From: Syntrophomonadaceae bacterium
GTDB taxonomy: Bacteria; Bacillota_D; Dethiobacteria; DTU022; PWGO01
NCBI GenBank assembly: GCA_003554535.1
Contig: PWGT01000033.1
Coordinates: 1-8,096 of the forward strand
Direction of reading: 5' to 3'
Length of the DNA: 8,096 nucleotides
Every line of letters begins with the position of its first letter. Position 1 is the stretch's first letter. The notes under the pieces were generated by a model that saw nothing but the letters and a program-made list of their open reading frames with translations, was not told the origin of the DNA and did not search any database. Position numbers and translations under genes: made by a program. Shown here one piece after another: positions 1-5,793 of this stretch.

Positions 1-150
1 CTCCTTACGTGGCCTGTGCTTTTTTTAGGGCTAATATATACCGTAGCCCCCTGGCTGTTATTGATTTTCCTGGGGCTTATTGTAATTATGGGGATAATAA
101 TTAAAAGAAGAAGACAATATAAAAAGAATACACCTATCAACTTACCTTAA
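1..150 (+). CDS. C-terminal fragment of an unidentified integral membrane protein
   Basis: Reading frame 1 is open from the window edge to a TAA at 148-150, giving 49 residues of a gene that begins outside the window. The fragment is strongly hydrophobic: one membrane segment covers roughly residues 4-17 (WPVLFLGLIY), and a second runs from about 18 to 34 (WLLLIFLGLIVIMGIII). A positively charged tail (KRRRQYKK) follows, ending in NTPINLP. The basic stretch right after the last helix suggests a cytoplasmic C-terminus by the positive-inside rule. No catalytic motif is visible and I do not recognise the family. It converges with the PAS sensor, whose stop lies 99 bases further on. The open frame and its composition make a real gene end likely, but function cannot be inferred. 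Confidence 0.6.
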   Translation, partial: LLTWPVLFLGLIYTVAPWLLLIFLGLIVIMGIIIKRRRQYKKNTPINLP

Positions 151-249
151 TCTTAATATCTTATAACCACAATATTATCTGCTTACTTGCCGTAATTTTT
201 TTTCACACCTTATTGTTTTGCTATATGATTAACCAGCATAGTTGCCCGA

Positions 250-1755
250 TTACCTTTGGAATTTCCAGTTCTTCCTTTCCTTTTCCAATTCTTTTTGGGC
301 TTTTTCTTTTTCAGTCACATCATTGGTTATGGAACCAAATATTTCTCCCCCTTCTTGCTCTTGTTTAATGGGAAATGCATAGGTTTCAAAAACTCTCTCC
401 TTCTCATTTATGGAGATAGTTTCTTTCACAAATTGGGATTCTCCCGTCTTCCTCATTTCATTAACAGTTTTCATAAATTGGTCGGCTACTTCAGACGGTA
501 CCATCTCATAAAATGTTTTGCCTTGAATTTCTTCCGGGAAACATCCAAATAAATTTGCATATGAGTCAGATACTTCTATATACCTGCCGGAAGAGTCATA
601 AATTGCAATAAAATTAGGGCTATTTGCGAGCAATCCCTTGTACCTTTGCAATATCTTCAATTTCTCTTCTTCCGCCCGTTTACGGGCAGTTATGTCCAGA
701 TGAATAGCCATATAACGAGTGGAACTTATTTTGATAGCCTTAATATAGTGGCAGGCAAGGGAATTATCTTTATTGCGGAACCAAAATTCACCTTGTGCAG
801 CCCCCTCAATTTTCACTCTGTAAAAAACCTCTAGCCCATAATCTATTTCTTCTTCAATCAAACAATCTGTTACTTCCATGGCCAATATTTCTTCCCTGGT
901 GTATCCTGTCATCTCACACATAGTATAATTTGTATCCACTATCTGCCCGTTTTCATTCCCGATAACAATTCCCACCGGCGCATTCTCAGTATATGTTTTA
1001 AACTTTTCCTCGCTGGCTCTGATCTCTTCCTCCTTTTGCTTTTGTTCGGTTATATCCATAACAAAGCCAATACCCGTAAATGTTAAATTATCCCTGTTTA
1101 CATACACCCCTGCCGATTCGCGCACCCAACGAATGGCTCCATCTTTTCTAATAATGCGGTGTTCATATTCAAGAGGAATACTATCTAACTGCTCCCCAAA
1201 AAATTGGTTCATATATATTACATATTCCCGGTCGTCCGGGTATACCCTGTTAATTAAACCTTCAAAAGTTCCTTCAAATTCACCCGGCTCCAGCCCAAAT
1301 AATCGTTCACATTCCGGGGACCAGTATAGAGTCTCGGTAGAAGTATCAAATTCCCAAACCCCTATCCGGGCAAATTCCTGGGCAAGAGACAACCTTCTTT
1401 CGCTCTCTAATAACTGGGCCTGAAACTTGCGATTATTTTCCATAGCAATTCCTAAGCCAACTCCTAGTATAACAAAAGAAACCATGGTGAGCCCTATATT
1501 TAATAAATTGTACTCATAAGGAGAAGCTACAATAGAGATTCCACAAAGAATGGCCATAAATATAATAGAAGCAATGCCACCTTTAATTCCTTCTTGGATA
1601 CTTGCCATAAAAATTAAAACAATTCCCAGTAGTAAAATATACTGGATATGTATCCAGAAAACCAATATTAACAACAACAGTGCATAAACACTTAAAATCA
1701 GCAGTCTTTTCTTATTTATTGAGCTCCAGTTTACACTACTTTTAGATGCAACCAC
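250..1755 (-). CDS. Membrane-anchored triple-PAS sensor protein lacking an output domain
   Basis: 501 residues. The N-terminus is hydrophobic with about four membrane segments (roughly 18-36, 37-54, 58-77 and 84-105). Three PAS domains follow. PAS1 (about 118-240) has the PAS_3-like pattern WEFD..., YPDDR, RKDGAIRW and ends in the DITEQK linker. PAS2 (about 247-360) contains ENAPVGIVI and GYTREEIL and ends DITARKR. PAS3 (about 368-485) contains NSPNFIAIYD and PEEIQGKTF and ends NDVTEKE. The protein stops after a short charged helix (EKAQKELEKERKNWKFQR), exactly where such proteins normally continue into a histidine kinase, GGDEF or other output domain. Neither other minus frame between here and position 150 shows an output remnant. 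The start is GTG, supported by a GAGG 8 bases upstream and an in-frame stop at 1771-1773. PAS domains bind small ligands or cofactors and sense redox, oxygen or metabolites; the signal here is unknown. It could be a truncated kinase or cyclase, or a partner-dependent sensor. Confidence 0.85.
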   Translation of the reverse strand: MVASKSSVNWSSINKKRLLILSVYALLLLILVFWIHIQYILLLGIVLIFMASIQEGIKGGIASIIFMAILCGISIVASPYEYNLLNIGLTMVSFVILGVGLGIAMENNRKFQAQLLESERRLSLAQEFARIGVWEFDTSTETLYWSPECERLFGLEPGEFEGTFEGLINRVYPDDREYVIYMNQFFGEQLDSIPLEYEHRIIRKDGAIRWVRESAGVYVNRDNLTFTGIGFVMDITEQKQKEEEIRASEEKFKTYTENAPVGIVIGNENGQIVDTNYTMCEMTGYTREEILAMEVTDCLIEEEIDYGLEVFYRVKIEGAAQGEFWFRNKDNSLACHYIKAIKISSTRYMAIHLDITARKRAEEEKLKILQRYKGLLANSPNFIAIYDSSGRYIEVSDSYANLFGCFPEEIQGKTFYEMVPSEVADQFMKTVNEMRKTGESQFVKETISINEKERVFETYAFPIKQEQEGGEIFGSITNDVTEKEKAQKELEKERKNWKFQR

Positions 1756-1763
1756 TACAATTG

Positions 1764-1767
1764 CCTC
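1764..1767 (-). promoter_or_regulatory. Ribosome binding site supporting the GTG start of the PAS sensor
   Basis: The minus strand reads GAGG followed by 8 bases and then GTG at 1755. No ATG lies between this site and the in-frame stop at 1771-1773, so GTG is the best-supported start. Confidence 0.55.
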
Positions 1768-1860
1768 ATTTCAAGGAAAAAAATTCTTGTAATCTTTACT
1801 TAACCTAAAATTTGATAATTACATATTAATTAGTGAACAACTAAAAAAGTAAAATAGTAC

Positions 1861-1899
1861 AAAAAAACCTGTCACCAATTTTTGAACGGTTACGACAGG
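1861..1899 (-). terminator. Second intrinsic-terminator-like hairpin upstream of the PAS gene
   Basis: On the minus strand, CCTGTC (1899-1894) pairs with GACAGG (1873-1868). An inner ACC/GGT pairing extends the stem after a 3-base bulge, and seven T residues (1867-1861) follow directly. This is the form of a rho-independent terminator. It lies about 130 bases beyond the chemoreceptor terminator and no gene ends next to it. It may be a backup terminator, the end of a small RNA, or a dispersed repeat. Confidence 0.5.
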
Positions 1900-2031
1900 C
1901 AGTTTTAGCTCCATTCTTGGCAGTCAAGCAAGTGTTTATGTAAATTACGCTATTATTCATTAACTAAATTATTTGCTTTTAAGCCTAAAAATCCTTCTGG
2001 TCAGAAATATAAAATTACAAAATTTCTTTTT

Positions 2032-2061
2032 AAAAAATCAGCCCCCGGCAGGGGGCTGATT
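2032..2061 (-). terminator. Rho-independent terminator of the chemoreceptor gene
   Basis: The perfect stem AATCAGCCCCC / GGGGGCTGATT (11 bp) has a 4-base loop, and the minus strand then continues as a run of T (six A on the plus strand at 2032-2037). It starts about 10 bases after the stop codon of the chemoreceptor. The G+C-rich stem and U-tail make this a strong terminator in the minus direction. Confidence 0.9.
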
Positions 2062-2071
2062 GAAAACACAT

Positions 2072-4096
2072 CTAAAATTTCTCAAAATCCTTTTCATCAA
2101 TAGTTAATTCCCCATTACCCTTGCCGGGTGCATTTAAACCTTTGGCCATATTTTTTTCTAAATTTTCCAATTCTCCATTATCTGGAGCTACTAAACCTCT
2201 TTTATCTTCCTCTCTTTTTGAAGACACATATTTTTCCTGCTTGCTTTTGTAGGTAGTTCCTTCTTGATCAGCAAGCTTAAAGACATTAACAAAATCTCTT
2301 AATTCTTGAGCCTCGCTGTTCATACTTTCACTGGAACTTGCAATTTCCTCAACCAGGGAAGCATTTTGTTGAGTTACCTGGTTTAATTCATCCAGTGCAT
2401 TTCGAATATCACCAACTGCATTAGATTGTTCTCCTAAAGAAGCAGCTATTTCCTCGCCCAAATCAGATGTTTTTTGGGCATTTTCTATTACCTCATTAAG
2501 CACATTACTTGTATCATTCATTAACTCATTTCCTCTTTCCACTCTTTTAATGCTGTCATTAATTAAATTTTCAATTTCCTTGGCTGACTCTGCCGAACGC
2601 CCGGCTAGATTACGCACTTCAGCAGCCACCACAGCAAAGCCTCTACCCTGATCTCCGGCTCGAGCAGCTTCAACTGCAGCATTAAGTGCCAGCAAATTAG
2701 TTTGGAAGGAGATATCATTAACCTTGGAAATAATCTCTGCAATCTCCTGACTTCCTTTTGTAATTTCTTCCATGGCCCCGTTCAATTCCTGCACTACTTC
2801 ATTGCCTTTAGTTACAGCATCAGAAGTTTGGTTTGCCAGCTTGTCAGCTTCTTTAGCATTCGCAGTAGTCTCTTCCAGGGATGTATTTATTTCTTCTACT
2901 GTAGAAGAAACTTCTTCCAGGGATGAAGCCTGTTCTTCTGTTCTTTGGGAAAGATCCTGGTTGCCGGAAGAAATTTCATCTGACCCCTGGGATACAGTTT
3001 CCGCAGAATTGCTTACCTGCAACATTACATCGTGGAGTTTTTCTATAAACATGTTGAACCAATAGCTCAATTCCCCTATCTCATCTTTAGCTTTTACCTG
3101 CAGACGCCTGGTGAGGTCCCCTTCCTGCCTGGCAGCCTCCTGAAAGAAATTAACAATCTCTTTTACAGGCTTGGATATCGTTTTATTGACAAGGAAAATA
3201 ATGATAACAGTTACTACTAAAAGAGTACCAATCAACAAAAATATATTTGTCCATAAATTATTTTGAACGGCAGCCAAAATAGTATTTTCCTGGTCAAAAT
3301 TACCTACCAGCCAATCAGTATTTTCAATGGTATTGAATGCCGCCCAGGTTCTCTCCCCGTCGTCTTCATGCTGGATTAATCCGCTCCCTTGTCCAATAAC
3401 ATCCTCTCCAAAAGGTTTTTGGTAGATATCATCTTCCAACAACTCCACACCATCTATATTATTTTGAGCAAGATATCTACCTTCATTGTCTACAATAAAA
3501 GTCCCTCGGGTAGCGATATCCTCTTCCTCATCAAACAAATCACCTACCACGTCTTCCCAGTTTATTACCAATGAAGTCACTCCCACAATATCTCCATTTT
3601 TATAAACTGGTGAAGCAACTGCATAAAATAATTCATCAGTAACCCTGCTAATATCAACCTCGGAAATGAATTGCTCTCCCCCTATAGCAGACTGAAAGTA
3701 GTCTCTATCGCTTAAATCCGTCCCCAGTCCGTCATCACTGGTTCCAATCACTTCTCCACCACTGTCAATGATTCTTATTCCCATCAAATTATAATTATCT
3801 TCCCTTATTTCTTCCATGATTTCATTTACAGATTCTTGATCAGCCTCATCAACCAATAACTTTCTAACTTCAGGTATATTTCCAAGACTTGCACCCAAGT
3901 TTAGCTGGTTTTGCAGGTTTGTTTCAATAAAGAGGCACATATCTTCAATCTGATTCTGCATTATGGTTTCTTCTTGGCTGCTAACCTCTGATTCAAATAG
4001 ATCATAATTAATGTAAATCAAGGTTCCCATGGATAACAGACAAATAATTACTAACCCCATTACCAATTTAAAACTCAAACTTTGAAAAAATTTCAT
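2072..4096 (-). CDS. Methyl-accepting chemotaxis protein with Cache sensor, HAMP and Tsr-like signalling domain
   Basis: 674 residues from the ATG at 4096. That start is chosen because AAGGAGG sits 7 bases upstream; an in-frame ATG at 4150 would add 18 residues but lacks such a site and would read through it. Order: TM1 about 11-30; extracytoplasmic double-Cache-like sensor about 35-275 ([10 protein letters not shown], then [11 protein letters not shown], and a second lobe with [13 protein letters not shown]); TM2 about 283-303; HAMP about 304-356 (P310, DEIGEL); coiled-coil signalling domain about 370-605. The hairpin tip has the hallmark [20 protein letters not shown] and [15 protein letters not shown]. 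Receptors of this type bind a ligand outside the membrane and control the kinase CheA through CheW. Glu/Gln-rich stretches near 387-400 and 575-590 are the expected methylation regions. A roughly 65-residue hydrophilic tail ends in DFEKF, resembling the CheR-binding pentapeptide. The ligand cannot be read from the sequence. A strong terminator follows the gene, so it is probably monocistronic. Confidence 0.95.
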   Translation of the reverse strand: MKFFQSLSFKLVMGLVIICLLSMGTLIYINYDLFESEVSSQEETIMQNQIEDMCLFIETNLQNQLNLGASLGNIPEVRKLLVDEADQESVNEIMEEIREDNYNLMGIRIIDSGGEVIGTSDDGLGTDLSDRDYFQSAIGGEQFISEVDISRVTDELFYAVASPVYKNGDIVGVTSLVINWEDVVGDLFDEEEDIATRGTFIVDNEGRYLAQNNIDGVELLEDDIYQKPFGEDVIGQGSGLIQHEDDGERTWAAFNTIENTDWLVGNFDQENTILAAVQNNLWTNIFLLIGTLLVVTVIIIFLVNKTISKPVKEIVNFFQEAARQEGDLTRRLQVKAKDEIGELSYWFNMFIEKLHDVMLQVSNSAETVSQGSDEISSGNQDLSQRTEEQASSLEEVSSTVEEINTSLEETTANAKEADKLANQTSDAVTKGNEVVQELNGAMEEITKGSQEIAEIISKVNDISFQTNLLALNAAVEAARAGDQGRGFAVVAAEVRNLAGRSAESAKEIENLINDSIKRVERGNELMNDTSNVLNEVIENAQKTSDLGEEIAASLGEQSNAVGDIRNALDELNQVTQQNASLVEEIASSSESMNSEAQELRDFVNVFKLADQEGTTYKSKQEKYVSSKREEDKRGLVAPDNGELENLEKNMAKGLNAPGKGNGELTIDEKDFEKF

Positions 4097-4103
4097 ACCT
4101 CTT

Positions 4104-4110
4104 CCTCCTT
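4104..4110 (-). promoter_or_regulatory. Ribosome binding site deciding the chemoreceptor start
   Basis: The minus strand reads AAGGAGG, then 7 bases, then ATG at 4096. This places the start 18 codons inside the longest open frame and gives the usual short cytoplasmic lead ([10 protein letters not shown]) before TM1. Confidence 0.85.
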
Positions 4111-4160
4111 CATAAATTTTAGTACAAACTTTTTTATAATGAAAAAGCATAATAATATGC

Positions 4161-4344
4161 CAGGCAGATTTGAGAGTCCTTCACTGTTGTTAAGTGTGTT
4201 AGTGTTTTTGTTGAATGTCTAAACTTGGTAATATTACATGATATCAACTTTATTACTTGCAAGGTTTAGTACTGCGGTTATACTGCTTATTATTACTTGA
4301 TTTTTTCTAGATGTTAATACAGGAAGTTTTAATAAATCTGCCTG
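4161..4344. repeat. 11-bp perfect inverted repeat bounding 184 bp
   Basis: CAGGCAGATTT at 4161-4171 is matched by AAATCTGCCTG at 4334-4344, and the similarity stops sharply outside and inside these bases. The arms could be remnants of terminal inverted repeats or paired regulator sites in the divergent promoter region. No flanking target duplication is visible, so a mobile origin is not established. Confidence 0.4.
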
Positions 4345-4536
4345 ACAAATATTTTGGTAAAGTATCGTAATATTTTTAAATATTTACCTGAGCTTTATCA
4401 CTTCCTATTTTAATTTTTTGCCTTTTCAGATGAAATTGGAAAACTACCTAATTTAAATAGGGAAAACACTCAATTTTTACATGTCAGTTTCTAGGGGTAA
4501 TTATAAGGAAATTCTAATCCAGCATATCGAATTAAC

Positions 4537-4542
4537 TATAAT
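4537..4542 (+). promoter_or_regulatory. Possible -10 box for the DUF362 gene
   Basis: A perfect TATAAT lies about 130 bases upstream of the DUF362 start codon. The best upstream hexamer (TTCTAA at 4512-4517) matches the -35 consensus at only 3 of 6 positions and has a long 19-base spacer, so the call is weak in this A+T-rich sequence. Confidence 0.25.
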
Positions 4543-4655
4543 ATTAAAAACAATATAGACTTTGCTGCTCAGCCTTATTGTGATAGGATTGGCATAGTAA
4601 AAACCATCAAAACAACAAATTATTTCCATCACTTGTATTTAAAAAACACCTCAAC

Positions 4656-4662
4656 AAGGAGG
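4656..4662 (+). promoter_or_regulatory. Ribosome binding site deciding the DUF362 start
   Basis: AAGGAGG followed by 9 bases and ATG at 4672. This rules out the longer in-frame reading from a TTG at 4633, whose first 13 residues would span the Shine-Dalgarno site itself. Confidence 0.85.
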
Positions 4663-4671
4663 AATCTTAAA

Positions 4672-5790
4672 ATGTCTACTGTTTATTTCACGTCACGAAG
4701 GGCTACGTCTCGTGAAGAAAGTTTGCCCCTCAAATTGGAAAAACTGGTGGAAAGCTCAGGTATAGAAAAAATTATTACCCCTGGAGACCTGGTGGCCATA
4801 AAACTCCATTTCGGAGAAAAGGGTAACACCACTTTTATTTCTCCTGTGCTTGTTCGCCGGGTAGTAGATAAAATAAAGGAACATGGTGGAAAACCTTACT
4901 TATGCGATACCAATACCTTGTATGTGGGAAGCAGGTCAAATGCAGTGGATCACCTCCAAACCGCCATCGAAAATGGCTTTTCGTACGCAACTGTGGGAGC
5001 TCCTTTAATCATAGGCGACGGGCTGCGGGGTAGAAGTTATCAATTGGTAGAAATCAACCAGAAACATTTTGAATCAGTAAATATTGGCAAGGAAATGTTT
5101 GAAGCTGATTCTACTGTGGTTTTATCCCACGTAAAAGGACATATTTTAACCGGTTTTGGAGGCGCCTTGAAAAACTTGGGCATGGGCGGAGGTAATCGGG
5201 CCGCAAAGCAGATGATGCATTCTCCGGTAAAACCCAAAGTAAGAGAAGATAAATGCCAGGGATGTGGTATCTGCCTCAAGTGGTGCCCGGAAGAAGCTAT
5301 AAGCCTTGTTCAGGGCGAGAGCGGCAAAATAGCCAGTATAGACCAGGAAAAGTGTGTGGGTTGTGGGGAATGCTTGATGGTCTGCAAGTATAATTCCATT
5401 AAAATACGGTGGCGCTCCGAAATAGAGAGTGTCCTGGAAAGAATGGCCGAACATGCTTTGGGGGCCATAAAAAATAAAATGGATAAACTTCTTTGCATAA
5501 ATTTCCTCCTGGATGTTATCCCTGACTGCGACTGTAACAGCTGGAGTGATGCCCCCGTAGTTCCGGATATCGGCTTGCTAAGCTCCAGAGACCCCGTATC
5601 TATTGATGCCGCTTCCTTAAATTTAATCAATCAACAGGCGGGATTGGCTGGAACAGCCTTATCAGAAGGCCTATCTCCTGGAGAAGATAAATTTAAGTCA
5701 CTACATCCAAACTCAAATCACTGGTACACCCTGGAATATGCCGCCAAAATGAACATGGGAAGCCTGGAATATGAGTTAAAAGAAATTTAA
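4672..5790 (+). CDS. DUF362 domain protein with two [4Fe-4S] ferredoxin motifs
   Basis: 372 residues, no signal peptide or membrane segment, so probably cytoplasmic. The N-terminal part (about 1-185) has DUF362 family features: KLHFGEKGNTTF at 45-56, the glycine-rich stretch GHILTGFGGALKNLGMGGG at 156-174, and CDTNTLYVGSRSNA at 78-91. A bacterial-type double ferredoxin domain follows, with C195-x2-C198-x2-C201-x3-C205-P and C228-x2-C231-x2-C234-x3-C238, predicted to bind two [4Fe-4S] clusters. The C-terminal part returns to the DUF362 fold with PDCDCNSWSDAP (284-295), where C285 and C287 are extra candidate ligands, and SSRDPVSIDAASL (304-316). The family is common in anaerobes and its reaction is not established; an electron-transfer or Fe-S-dependent role is an inference from the clusters. 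The stop lies 3 bases from that of the convergent flavoprotein. Confidence 0.92.
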   Translation: MSTVYFTSRRATSREESLPLKLEKLVESSGIEKIITPGDLVAIKLHFGEKGNTTFISPVLVRRVVDKIKEHGGKPYLCDTNTLYVGSRSNAVDHLQTAIENGFSYATVGAPLIIGDGLRGRSYQLVEINQKHFESVNIGKEMFEADSTVVLSHVKGHILTGFGGALKNLGMGGGNRAAKQMMHSPVKPKVREDKCQGCGICLKWCPEEAISLVQGESGKIASIDQEKCVGCGECLMVCKYNSIKIRWRSEIESVLERMAEHALGAIKNKMDKLLCINFLLDVIPDCDCNSWSDAPVVPDIGLLSSRDPVSIDAASLNLINQQAGLAGTALSEGLSPGEDKFKSLHPNSNHWYTLEYAAKMNMGSLEYELKEI

Positions 5791-5793
5791 GTT

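Larger units (their letters stand above)
1756..2071. other. 316-base non-coding spacer between the chemoreceptor and the PAS sensor
   Basis: The spacer carries no credible ORF. It holds the chemoreceptor's intrinsic terminator (2032-2061) and a second hairpin with a seven-T tail (1861-1899), both oriented for the minus strand. The rest is A+T-rich. The PAS gene is therefore probably transcribed separately from the chemoreceptor, from a promoter somewhere in 1770-1860. I could not find a -35/-10 pair there that I trust. Confidence 0.6.
4097..4671. other. 575-base A+T-rich divergent intergenic region
   Basis: This stretch separates the divergently transcribed chemoreceptor and DUF362 genes and should contain both promoters. 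I see no convincing small gene on either strand. It contains a perfect 11-bp inverted repeat (4161-4171 / 4334-4344), a 10-bp direct repeat TTATTACTTG at 4250-4259 and 4290-4299 (40 bp apart), and a TATAAT at 4537-4542 toward DUF362. No sigma-D-type or well-spaced sigma-54 promoter was found for the chemoreceptor. Confidence 0.6.

Noticed and set aside
181..203. T-run of eight after TTAC..GTAA as a terminator for the left-edge gene
   Set aside because: The stem is only 4 bp and A+T-rich, too weak to call.
4097..4150. Upstream ATG start for the chemoreceptor, adding 18 residues
   Set aside because: The extension translates through the strong AAGGAGG site, which is ideally spaced for the ATG at 4096.
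4139..4161. Sigma-54-like TGGCAT...TATGC upstream of the chemoreceptor on the minus strand
   Set aside because: There are 11 bases between GG and GC instead of the required 10, and the -12 element is poor.
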